Shown here: positions 46,369 through 57,900 of the stretch, in pieces
Position numbering within the stretch: position 1 is the first letter of the stretch
How the letters are laid out: each line of letters opens with the position of its first letter
Origin: Lolium rigidum
Taxonomy: Eukaryota > Streptophyta > Magnoliopsida > Poales > Poaceae
Assembly (NCBI RefSeq): GCF_022539505.1
Contig: NC_061514.1
Location: forward strand, 244,268,124-244,332,123
Reading direction: 5' to 3'
Length of the DNA stretch: 64,000 nucleotides
Position numbers and translations under genes: made by a program
Notes under the pieces: model-generated
Told to the model about the DNA's origin: nothing
Seen by the model: only the letters and a program-made list of their open reading frames with translations
The model's database searches: none

Positions 46369-46409
46369 ATGTAAAACGGCATTAGTTCAGAGTTGCATCC
46401 CTTAGATGT

Positions 46410-46862
46410 TTGTCTAATCTCGTTGATGTACTAATTGCGAAGCATAGAGTTGAAGAGGTCTCTCAATTTGATGGGAGATTTGAAGATGAATCTCGGTTTG
46501 ATGCACTCGTGGATGGTACTGATGACGGGCCTTTCATAGACGAAGGTCCTGCACCTGAGATTATCCAGCCTACAGAAGGAGGTCGTGGACCGAGTACACA
46601 GCTTTGCGTTGAAGTGGATGCACGCCCAGAGATCATCATTGGCGTCCGGGTAGTCTCAAGACCACCCAACCCTGATGCACCTGTGGATGGTACTGATGAC
46701 GAGCCTTTCATAGACGAAGGTCCTGCACCTGAGATTATCCAGCCTACGGAAGGAGGCCGTGGACCGAGTACACAGCTTTGCGTTGAAGCGGATGCACGCC
46801 CGGAGATCATCAGGGGCGTCCCGGTAGTCTCAGGACCACCCAGCCCTGATGCAAAATGTTGA
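46410..46862 (+). CDS. ORF with a 58-residue tandem repeat, possibly the end of a CACTA protein
   Basis: The 150-codon open reading starts after the gap, so its true start may be upstream. Two copies of a 174-bp unit (from 46509 and 46683) encode VDGTDD, FIDEGPAPEIIQPTEGGRG, STQLCVE and DARPEII motifs. The protein is acidic, with no recognised domain. Its place between CACTA sequence and the Stowaway-like element suggests a CACTA second gene, but I cannot show it. It ends TGA at 46860. Confidence 0.45.
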   Translation: MSNLVDVLIAKHRVEEVSQFDGRFEDESRFDALVDGTDDGPFIDEGPAPEIIQPTEGGRGPSTQLCVEVDARPEIIIGVRVVSRPPNPDAPVDGTDDEPFIDEGPAPEIIQPTEGGRGPSTQLCVEADARPEIIRGVPVVSGPPSPDAKC

Positions 46863-47778
46863 GCTACTTTATGATTTGTACTCTTATGTTTTGGTGCTGT
46901 AGTATGTACTATCTTTGTTATGATTTGTACGCCTTTGGCGCTAGAACTATAATTAAGCATTCAGTGGATGATCGCGTTGCAAAATTTGACACCCACACAA
47001 TCAGTTCATCGTATGAGTAGTAGCACAATTACTTCTACAGCCAGTCCTGCCAGCCGCATTAATTGGTAGCATGAAACACTCTCAGGCACTCCCCTCTGAT
47101 TCATATTAATTGACTCAATTTTGTCTAGATATGGATGTATCTAGATGCATTTGTTAACTAGACTAACAAACTTGAGTCAGTTAATATGAATTGGTGTAAA
47201 CCGCCCAAGTCCTCGAGCAGCTAGTTTATTGACTCTGGACTCCAAGCCTCTCGCGGCAAGCCATCGACGAAGCTTTGACCAGATCTTGGCCCGCTTTTTT
47301 TTGCGAATAGCAAAGCTTTGAACAGTTCCTCTCGGGATACAGCACGCCGGTGAGCTTGCACGGTTGCCATGAACACTTTCCGGCGGAACTTCCTCTGCAG
47401 CGCCCTCAAGCCGCCGTCGCGAGACAGCACGCGAGTGCCTCGAGGTGGACGGAACGGACGAACTCGGGATCTCAGGGCGGGGGTCCGCCTCGTCCGGGAA
47501 CGATCTCCAGCGGGTTAACGAGGACATGCATGGCAGCCAGGGGATTTGGGGTTTTTTGTTGTTGTTTGAGCTTGGGATTTCGGGTTTTTTCGGATAAGGG
47601 AGGAGGAACCGAGGAAGAGGAAGGAACAGCCCGCGTGCTTGGCGCGTGGCGGTGTGCTTGAATTTCGAATTTTGGTGAAATGTTTCATTTCCCCGCTACA
47701 ATTCGGGGGTTTTCTTGACGCGCCAATGCGTCCCGCCGGGCAGGTTCAAGTGAATTTGGGGTGCCACACTATGGGCCC
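46863..47778. other. Flank between the CACTA-associated ORF and element E
   Basis: It contains a Stowaway-like MITE (47089-47196) and then GC-rich sequence, 47200-47760, without a convincing gene. The sequence flanking E on the other side resumes at 54495. Confidence 0.5.
47089..47196. mobile_element. Stowaway-like MITE, about 108 bp
   Basis: The ends are inverted repeats around ATTCATATTAATTGACTCAA and its counterpart TTGAGTCAGTTAATATGAAT, with the internal TCTAGATATGGATGTATCTA typical of the grass group. Confidence 0.7.
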
Positions 47779-49476
47779 TGATGTCTACGGGTGCTTCTAT
47801 TCTTGTAGACAGTGTTGGGCCTCCAAGAGCAGAGGTTTGTAGAACAGCAGCAAGTTTCCCTTAAGTGGATCACCCAAGGTTTATCGAACTCAGGGAGGAA
47901 GAGGTCAAAGATATCCCTCTCATGCAACCCTGCAACCACAAAGCAAGAAGTCTCTTGTGTCCCCAACACTGTCGGCGAAGAGATAGTGAAATACAAGTGG
48001 TATGAATGAATATGAGCAGTAGTAACGGCGCCAGAAAAGTGCTTGCTCGCGTGTGGTTGATGGTGGTAATATTGCAGGAAGTAAAGATGCAGTAAAACAG
48101 TAAACAAGCAGCGGTAGCAGTATTTAGGAACAAGGCCTAGGGATCATACTTTCACTAGTGGACACTCTCAACATTGATCACATAACAGAATAAATAGATA
48201 GATTCTAGACTATACACCCTCTTGTTGGATGATGAACACCACTAACTGTGTAGGATTACACGAACCCTCAATGCCGGAGTTAACAAGCTCCACAATATTC
48301 AATGTTCATATTTAAATAACCTTAGAGTGCATAACAGATCAACATAACCAAACCAAGTACTAACATAGCATGCACACTGTCACCTTGACACTACGAAAGG
48401 AGGAATAGATCACATCAATACTATCATAGCAATAGTTAACTTCATAATCTACAAGAGATCACAATCATAGCCTACGCCAAGTACTACACGATGCACACAC
48501 TGTCACCATTACACCGTGCATGAGGAATAAACTACTTTAATAACATCACTAGAGTATCACACAGATAAATTGTGATACAAAACACATTGCAATCATAAAG
48601 GGATATAAATAAGCACTTCACTATGCAATTCATAACAGTGAATAAGTATTCTGTGAAATATAGCCTAAGAGACCCACACGGTGCACACACTGTCACCTTT
48701 ACACACGTGGGACAAGGAGTCTCCGGAGATCACATAAGTAAAACCCACTTGACTAGCATAATGACATCTAGATTACAAGCATCATCATATGAATCTCAAT
48801 CATGTAGGGCAGCTCATGAGATTATTGTATTGAAGCACATAGGAGAGAGATTAACCACATAGCTACCGGTACAGCCCCGAGCCTCGATGGAGAACTACTC
48901 CCTCCTCATGGGAGACAGCAGCGTTGATGAAGATGGCGGTGGTGTCGATGGAGGAGCCTTCCGGGGGCACTTCTCCGTCCCGGCGGCGTGCCGGAACAGA
49001 GACTCCTGTCCCCCAGATCTTGGCTTCGCGATGGCGGCGGCTCTGGAAGGTTTCTCGTACCGTGGCTTTTTTCGTATCGATGTTTTAGTTTAGGGACCTT
49101 TATGTAGGCGAAGAGGCGGAGTCGGAGGGTCGACGAGGCGGTGACACAGTAGGGCGGCGCGGCCCACACCCTGGCCGCGCCAGCCTGGTGTGTGGTGGGC
49201 CTGTGGCCCCCTCTCTGGCGGCTCTCGGGTGTTCTGGAAGCTTCATGCAATCCTAAGACTCTGGGCGTTGATTTCGTCCAATTCCGAGAATATTTCCTTA
49301 CTAGGATTTCTGAAACCAAAAACAGCAGAAAACAGCAACTGGCCCTTCGGCATCTCGTCAATAGGTTATTTCCGGAAAACGCATAAATATGACATAAAGT
49401 ATGCATAAAACATGTAGATATCATCAATAATGTGGCATGGAACATAAGAAATTATCGATACGTCGGAGACGTATCA
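47779..49476 (-). repeat. 3' LTR of element E (left)
   Basis: It is 1698 bp. Around 47967 it lacks a piece of about 20 bp (including GTGCACTAG) that the right LTR has. A primer-binding-site-like ACGGCGCCAGAAAAGT lies inside at about 48025-48040. Confidence 0.9.
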
Positions 49477-51894
49477 GCATCCCCAAGCTTAGTTTATGCT
49501 CGTCCCGAGCAGGTAAACGATAACAAAGATAATTTCTGGAGTGACATGCCATCATAACCTTGATCATACTATTGTAAGCATATGTAATGAATGCAGCGAT
49601 CAAAACAATGGTAATGACATGAGTAAACAAATGAATCATAAAGCAAAGACAAGCATCAATAAGTCTTGCATAAGAGTTAACTCATAAAGCAATAAATTCA
49701 TAGTAAAGGTATTGAAGCAACACAAAGGAAGATTAAGTTTCAGCGGTTGCTTTCAACTTATAACATGTATATCTCATGGATAGTTGTCAATGTAAAGTAA
49801 TATAACAAGTGCAATATGCAAGTATGTAGGAATCAATGCATAGTTCACACAAGTGTTTGCTTCTTGAGGTGGAGAGAGATAGGTGAACTGACTCAACATA
49901 AAAGGTAAAAGAATGGCCCTTCACAGAGGGAAGCAGGGATTACTATATTTGTGCTAGAGCTTTGGTTTTGAAAACATAAAGAGAGAATAAAAGTAAAATT
50001 TTGAGAGGTGTTTGTTGTTGTCAACGAATGGTAGTGGGCACTCTAACCCCCTTGCCAGACAAACCTTCAAAGAGCGGCTCCCATGAATTATTTTTATTTT
50101 TGTGTGGCACTCCTTCCAACCTTTCTTTCACAAACCATGGCTAACCGAATCCTCGGGTGCCCGCCAACAATCTCATACCATGAAGGAGTGCCTTTTTATT
50201 TTAGTTTTATTATGATGACACTCCTCCCCACCTTTGCTTTCTCAAGCCATGGCTAACCGAATCCTTCGGGTGCCGTCCAACAATCACATACCATGGAGGA
50301 GTGTCTATTTTTGTTAATTAATTTGGGGCTGGGAATCCCATTGCCAGCTCTTTTTTGCAAATTTATTGGATAAGCGGATGAAGCCACTAGTCCATTGGTG
50401 AAAGTTGCCCAACAAGATTAAAAGATAAACACCACATACTTCCTCATGAGCTATAAAACATTGACACAAATCAGAGGTGATAAATTTTGAATTGTTTAAA
50501 GGTAGCACTCAAGCAATTTACTTTGGAATGGCGGAGAAATACATGTAGTAGGTAGGTATGGTGGACACAAATGGCATAGTAGTTGGCTGAAGGATTTTGG
50601 ATGCATGAGAAGTATTCCCTCTCGATACAAGGCTTAGGCTAGCAAGGCTATTTGAAACAAACACAAGGATGAACCGGTGCAGCAAAACTCACATAAAATA
50701 CATATTGTAAACATTATAAGACTCTACACCGTCTTCCTTGTTGTTCAAACTCTTTACTAGAAATTATCTAGCTAGACCTTAGAGAGACCAATTATGCAAA
50801 CCAAATTTTAGCAAGCTCTATGTATTTCTTCATTAATGGGTGCAAAGTACATGATGCAAGAGCTTAAACATGAGCACAACAATTGCCAAGTATCAAATTA
50901 TCCAAGACATTTTTATCAATTACTACATGTAGCATTTCCCGTTTCCAACCATATAACAATTAACGAAGCAGTTTCAACCTTCGCCATGAACATTAAAAGC
51001 TAAGAACACATGTGTTCATACGAACCAGCGGAGCGTGTCTCTCTCCCACACAAGCATTTATTCAAACAAAAACAAAAACAAAAGCACACAGACGCTCCAA
51101 GTAAAGTACATAAGATGTGACGGAATAAAAATATAGTTTCAAGGGAGGAACCTGATAAATTTGTCGATGAAGAAGGGGATGCCTTGGGCATCCCCAAGCT
51201 TAGATGCTTGAGTCTTCTTATAATATCCAGGGATGAACCATGGGGGCATCCCCAAGCTTAGAGCTTTCACTCTCCTTGATCGTAGTATATCATCCTCCTC
51301 TCTTGACCCTTGAAAACTTCCTCCACACCAAACTCGAAACAAACTCATTAGAGGGTTAGTGCATAATAAAAATTCACATGTTCAGAGGTGACACAATCAT
51401 TCTTAACACTTCTGGACATTGCCCAAAGCTCCTGGAAGGTAATGGAACAAAGAAATCCACCCAACACAGCGAAAGAAGCAATGCGAAATAAAAGGCAGAA
51501 TCTGTCAAAACAGAACAGTCCCTAAAGACGAATTTTATTGAGGCACCAGACTTGCTCAGATTAAAATGCCCAAATTGAATGAAAGTTGCGTACATATCTG
51601 AGGATCACTCACGTAAATTGGCATAATTTTCTGAGTTACCTACAGAGAGTTAGGCCCAGATTCGTGACAGCAAGAAATCTGTTTCTGCGCAGTAATCCAA
51701 ATCTAGTATGAACCTTACTATCAAAGACTTTACTTGGCACAACAATGCAACAAAATTAAGATAAGGATAGGTTGCTACAGTAGTAAAAACTTCCAAGACA
51801 CAAATATAAAACAAAAGTACTGTAATAAAATAAACACATGGGTTATCTCCCAGGAAGTGCTTTCTTTATAGCCATTAAGATGGGCTCAGCGGTT

Positions 51895-52542
51895 TTAATG
51901 ATGCACTCGCAAGAAATAGTAGTTGAAGCAAAAGAGAGCATCAGGATGCAAATTCAAAACAAATTTAAGTCTAACATGCTTCCTATGCATAGGAGTTTTG
52001 TAAATAAACAAGTTCATGAAGGAAAAAGTAACAAGCATAGGAAGATAGAACAAGTGTAGCTTCAAAAATTTCAGCACATAGGGAGGTGTTTTAGTAACAT
52101 GAAAATTTCTACAACCATATTTTCCTCTCTCATAATAATATCCAGTATCATCATGAGCAAACTCAACAATATAAGTATCACATAAAACATCTTTATTCAC
52201 ATGCATAAAAGTATCATTACCCTCCACATAAGCATAGTCAATTTTATTGGTAATAGTGGGAGCAAATTCAACAAAGTAGCTATCATTATTATTCTCATCA
52301 TCAAATATAGGAGGCATATTGTAATCATAATCAAATTTATCCTCCATAACAGGCGGTACTAAAAGACCAATATCATTATAATCATCATAAATAGGAGGCA
52401 AAGTATCATCAAAGTAAATTTTCTCCTCAATGCTTGGGGGACTAAAAATATCATGCTCATCAAAGCCAGCTTCCCCAAGCTTAGAATTTTCCATATCATT
52501 AGCAACAATGGTGTTAAAAGTGTTCATACTAATATGTTCCAT
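51895..52542 (-). CDS. Conserved acidic ORF with C-terminal hydrophobic segments (element E)
   Basis: The 215-codon ORF begins about 240 nt from the 5' LTR. It is homologous to the ORFs in A and F: IVANDMENSKLGEAGF, DDTLPPIYDDYND, YNMPPIFDDENNND, SYFVEFAP, IVEFAHDD, KYGCRNFHVTKTP, hydrophobic FYLPMLVTFSFMNLFIYK (residues about 160-180), and DALFCFNYYFLRVHH at the C-terminus. It resembles the A copy most, including the C-terminal tail. It is open in the one complete, comparatively young element here, which fits current coding capacity. No database family was recognised, and the function is unknown. Confidence 0.65.
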   Translation of the reverse strand: MEHISMNTFNTIVANDMENSKLGEAGFDEHDIFSPPSIEEKIYFDDTLPPIYDDYNDIGLLVPPVMEDKFDYDYNMPPIFDDENNNDSYFVEFAPTITNKIDYAYVEGNDTFMHVNKDVLCDTYIVEFAHDDTGYYYERGKYGCRNFHVTKTPPYVLKFLKLHLFYLPMLVTFSFMNLFIYKTPMHRKHVRLKFVLNLHPDALFCFNYYFLRVHH

Positions 52543-52752
52543 AGGTTTTTAAATTTTCGCATCAAACCATCCATGTCTTAAATCAGGAAATAGAATAAGA
52601 AGCTCATTGTTGTCCATTATGACTAACTAGTGTAAACAAGAAACAAAAAGATGCAATTGCAGGATCTAAAGGAAATAGCTTCGAGCACACACACAACGGC
52701 GCCAGAAAAGTACTTTACCAGGGACTGGAGTATGAGAGCCTTTTACCTTTCC

Positions 52753-52770
52753 TCCCCGGCAATGGCGCCA
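52753..52770 (-). other. Primer binding site of element E
   Basis: It reads TGGCGCCATTGCCGGGGA on the minus strand, one mismatch to the tRNA-Asp complement, 10 nt from the LTR at 52781. Another copy of ACGGCGCCAGAAAAGT lies at about 52696-52711. Confidence 0.75.
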
Positions 52771-52780
52771 GAAAAGTGCT

Positions 52781-54489
52781 TGATGTCTACGGGTGCTTCT
52801 ATTCTTGTAGACAGTGTTGGGCCTCCAAGAGCAGAGGTTTGTAGAACAGCAACAAGTTTCCCTTAAGTGATCACCCAAGGTTTATCGAACTCAGGGAGGA
52901 AGAGGTCAAAGATATCCCTCATGCAACCCTGCAACCACAAAGCAAGAAGTCTCTTGTGTCCCCAACACACCTAATAGGTGCACTAGTTCGGCGAAGAGAT
53001 AGTGAAATACAAGTGGTATGAATGAATATGAGCAGTAGTAACGGCGCCAGAAAAGTTCTTGCTGGCGTGCAGTTGATGGTGGTAATATTGCAGGAAGTAA
53101 AGATGCAGTAAAACAGTAAACAAGCAGCGATAGCAGTATTTAGGAACAAGGCCTAGGGATCATACTTTCACTAGTGGACACTCTCAACATTGATCACATA
53201 ACAGAATAAATAGATAGATGCTAGATTCTACACCCTCTTGTTGGATGATGAACACCACTAATCGTGTAGGATTACACGAACCCTCAATGCCGGAGTTAAC
53301 AAGCTCCACAATATTCAATGTTCATATTTAAATAACCTTAGAGTGCATAACAGATCAACATAACCAAACCAAGTACTAACATAGCATGCACACTGTCACC
53401 TTGACACTATGAAAGGAGGAATAGATCACATCAATACTATCATAGCAATAGTTAACTTCATAATCTACAAGAGATCACAATCATAGCCTACGCCAAGTAC
53501 TACACGATGCACACACTGTCACCATTACACCGTGCGGGAGGAATAAACTACTTTAATAACATCACTAGAGTAGCACACGGATAAATTGTGATACAAAACA
53601 CATTGCAATCATAAAGGGATATAAATAAGCACTTCACTATGCCATTCATAACAGTGAATAAGTATTCCGTGAAATATAGCCTAAGAGACCCACACGGTGC
53701 ACACACCGTCACCTTTACACACGTGGGACAAGGAGTCTCCGGAGATCACATAAGTAAAACCCACTTGACTAGCATAATGACATCTAGATTACAAGCATCA
53801 TCATATGAATCTCAATCATGTAGGGCAGCTCATGAGATTATTGTATTGAAGCACATAGGAGAGAGATTAACCACATAGCTACCGGTACAGCCCCGAGCCT
53901 CGATGGAGAACTACTCCCTCCTCATGGGAGACAGCAGCGTTGATGAAGATGGCGGTGGTGTCGATGGAGGAGCCTTCCGGGGCACTTCCCCGTCCCGGCG
54001 GCGTGCCGGAACAGAGACTCCTGTCCCCCAGATCTTGGCTTCGCGATGGCGGTGGCTCTGGAAGGTTTCTCGTACCGTGGCTTTTTTCGTATCGATGTTT
54101 TAGGTCAGGGACCTTTACATAGGCGAAGAGGCGGAGTCGGAGGGTCGACGAGGCGGTGACACAGTAGGGCGGCGCGGCCCACACCCTGGCCGCGCCAGCC
54201 TGGTGTGTGGTGGGCCTGTGGCCCCCCTCTCGCGGCTCTCGGGTGTTCTGGAAGCTTCATGCAATCCTAAGACTCTGGGCGTTGATTTCGTCCAATTCCG
54301 AGAATATTTCCTTACTAGGATTTCGAAACTAAAACAGCGAGAAAACAGGAACCGGCCCTTCGGCATCTCGTCAATAGGTTAGTTCCGGAAAACGCATAAA
54401 TATGACATAAAGTATGCATAAAACATGTAGATATCATCAATAATGTGGCATGGAACATAAGAAATTATCGATACGTCGGAGACGTATCA
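52781..54489 (-). repeat. 5' LTR of element E (right)
   Basis: It is 1709 bp, begins TGATGTCTACGGG and ends GACGTATCA on the plus strand. The PBS-like ACGGCGCCAGAAAAGT at about 53041-53056 is in the same place as in the left LTR. Confidence 0.9.
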
Positions 54490-54494
54490 GGCCC

Positions 54495-54930
54495 CAGTTT
54501 CAGTGAGACATGTAATGACTAGTCACATCAGTAAGTTCACTGTGTAATAAAATATGTTACCCCTCCCCTTTATGTAGCCCCCTTTGTCTCTCCCGATCGA
54601 GTGCCGACAGCCGACGGATGCAAGCCGCTAGCTCGATCCCCTCCTTTCGCCTCCACCGTAGAGGCATTCAGCTTGGAGGGGCAAGCTGCATCTAGACCAA
54701 GCGGATTAGGTAGTACTAGTAATGCTCTTTCCTTTCTCGAGATCGGTTCTTTTTTCCTCACCTCGATATCTTGCGCATCTACTATTTCCTATTCTCGGGT
54801 GAAGGGGTGTCTTTCCGGTCACCCTCGCGCCGGGAGTGATTGATGGGGGTGGGGGCGGGGGCTACCTTTGCTTGGATTGGGGTGTTCTTCCTTTATTTGT
54901 CGACATTTGCAACCTTTGTAATTTCTGCAG
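54495..54930 (+). promoter_or_regulatory. Probable 5' UTR exon and intron of the B3-like gene
   Basis: No ORF is supported. A CT- and GC-rich leader-like stretch (about 54570-54712) could be a non-coding first exon ending near GATTAG|GTAGTA. A pyrimidine-rich run leads to the acceptor TTTCTGCAG at 54930. Element E lies immediately upstream, between this stretch and 47778. Confidence 0.4.
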
Positions 54931-54937
54931 ATCCTCA

Positions 54938-57900
54938 ATGTATCTTTTGTCAGCTTGTACAGGAAAGGAAATACCTCGGTGGTGGTGGGGGGCAATGGAG
55001 CGTAAGGCCACCACGCATGTGGGCAGTTGGCTGAGCCTGAGCTGCGTCCCCAGCCCCGCAAAGCAGGTACTCCGTTTGCTTATCCACTCTGTCTGTCTGC
55101 ATCCTCAATCTGTTCTTGTTCTGGAAGATGCTTAAAGTAGCACATGTCTTCAGCTATTTGTGCATAAAGTCTCTGTGACACCATGCTCTATATTCTCTGT
55201 ATCAGGTTGGTACCTCCAGGTTCCGTGCTGAGGCTATGGGGAACGAGAATAGCGCCCCACCCGCTGCAGGAGCATGGCCCGATCTGCAGCACAAGAAGCG
55301 AAATGCCACTGCCGAGCTGGGCAGGGACCGCCGAGGGGTAATTTTTTTAACCAACTTACCATGATGTAGTCTCAATCTGATACTCCCTCAGATCCAAATT
55401 AATTTACTCAACTATCTGTAGATACGGATGTATCTAGATGTGTTTTTAGCTCTAGATACTACTACCTCCATCCCAAAGCTTATGGATTATATTATTTTTA
55501 GAAAGTCAAACTATACCATGTTTGACTAAGCTTTTACCAAAAATCATTAACATGCAAAATACAAAATTAATATCATTAAATTGGTTGTGAAATATATTTT
55601 CCTACGGTATCTACACAATATTATATTTGTTGATAGAATGTTCTAAAATTTTGGTCAAACTTTACTTGTTTTGATTTCTCAAAAATAAATAAGCCTTAAG
55701 CTTTGGGATGGAGGTATCTAGACAAAGCTGAGTCAATCTGGAGTAGTTTTTTTGTCTGTCCATAGCTAGTGTTCATGGTGCAAAAGGCTAAGAGCATCCA
55801 CTATATGCATCAGTCTATCTCATACAGTAATTCAATATCACTGCTGAGGTCTGCCTTTTGTTTTGCTATTCATATGCAGACTAAAACTTTAGGGCCTTTA
55901 CTCAAAAGGAAGATCAAAACTGCGGCTGATCAGGCTGCCAGTATGTTGATGCCGCCCCCATCTTCTAAATGCCTCTACAAGCACAAGGCCACGCGCCCGC
56001 TGGGTGGTGATCTTTCAATGAATATGGTATATTTTCTTAATCCACAAAACATGCCTTGATTTTTGTCTGTTTATTGTCGGTTTTTTCTAATGCTTGCCAA
56101 AAGTTTACAACAACAACAACAACAACAACCAAGCCTTTCAGTCCCAAACAAGTTGGGGTAGGCTATAGTTGAAGCCCATAAGATCTCGAAGCCAAAAGTT
56201 TAGAAACACCAAATTCGTTTGCTTACAATCATCATACAGTAATGTTCATCTACTCTCCAGTTCCCCTAACCCAACAAAAAATGATGTTAATTACGATTTT
56301 TAGATTAAAAGAGCACCATTAGGCGCTGTTAATTACGATTTTGAGATTAAAATGGCATTTGCAATTGCTAATTACAATTTTGAGGCAAATGATTAGTTTA
56401 ACCTTGATCTGTTCCGCTCTCCATTTTTCCCAACCGAAAAAAATGTAACCATTCCATTCCTCTGAAATGGAACCATTCCATTCCATTCCACGCTGTTTCG
56501 TAACCGAACACACCCTTGCATTGTTGTGAACTCGTTGTCCATACACAGCCATACCCTTCCACTTACATCCGAGCACTATATGCATCGATCCGTCTCGGAG
56601 TCATTCAATATCACCGATGAGATCTGTTCCCATTCTTATGCAGGCTGAAACTCGCTGCGCCTTTACTCAAGTGGATGCAAAATGAGGCTGATGAGGCTGC
56701 TCGTGAGGACGATGGTGCCGGCACCATCATCCGAAAACCTCTACAAGCACGAGGCCATGGGCCAGCTCGGGTGGTGACCTTTTAATGAATCTGGTATATT
56801 TTCTTAATCCACATACATGATTTTATTATTATCTCGTTTAATTACTCGTTGGCTTTGCCTAATGCTTACCAAAAGTTCAGAAACACTGCGTTTGCTTACA
56901 ATCATCATACACTAATTTTTCACTTTTCGATCTGTCTCATCCAAGTATATAAACTGTTGAGTTCCGTTGGCTTCTTTTGTAATCATTTGGATTGTTGTCA
57001 ATCGTTGTCTATGCACAACCCTATTCTTCCACTTACATCCCGCACTTTTTGCATCAGTCCATCTCATAGATTTATTAAATATCAATGATGAGTTCTGTTG
57101 CTATTCATATGCAGGATGAAGCTTCTGTGCCTCTACTCAAATGGATAAAAAATGATCCCGATGAGGCTGCTGTGAGGACGATGGTGCCGCCACCATCATC
57201 CGAAAACCTCCTCAAGCACAAGGCCACGGGCCAGCTGGGTGGTATCCTTTTTAAGCAAGTATATTTTCTTAATCCTCATACATGATTTGATTTGTCTGTT
57301 TATTGCCGGCTTTGTCTAATTATGCTTACCAATAGTTCAGAAACACACACAACCCTATTCTTCCACTTACATCCAGCACTATATGCATCAGTGTCTCATA
57401 GATTCATTTTATATATCACTGTTGATGTCTGTTGCTCTTCAATTTTCATATGCGATCGAAACTCGCTAAGCCTTCATTGGTCAAAAGGATTGCAACCGCT
57501 GCCGATGAGGCATCTGCAGAGGCTGCCACCAAGTTACTGTCAGCCCCACCTTCTGGATGCTTATATAAGCTCAAGTCCAAGGACCAGCCGGGCCGTAACC
57601 ATCCAAGGGTTCGGGTATATTTTCTTAAGCCACATATACATGCCATGATTTATGTATGATATTATCACCGGCATGTCTAATGCTTCTTGGAATTCGGAAA
57701 CGCCAAATTAGCATGCTTATATTCATCATACACTAAATTTTGACTGTTCGAGTTTGTAACATAGTGTTATGCACTCGCTTGTCAACATTTGCATTGCTCT
57801 GAACTATGCACTTTACACAACCTAATTCTTCCACTTACATTCAGCGCTACGCACCAGTAGTACCTCCCATGTTTCCTTCACAAACCCGATGCCGAGCTTG

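Larger units (their letters stand above)
47779..54489 (-). mobile_element. Element E: complete non-autonomous Athila-like retrotransposon, 6.7 kb
   Basis: LTRs lie at 47779-49476 and 52781-54489 and are flanked by the 5-bp duplication GGCCC (47774-47778 and 54490-54494). In element orientation: 5' LTR (right), tRNA-Asp-type primer binding site 52753-52770, acidic ORF 51895-52542, non-coding internal sequence, polypurine tract at 49477-49492, 3' LTR. No gag or pol is present. The two LTRs are highly similar (1698 and 1709 bp), so the insertion is comparatively young. Confidence 0.9.
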
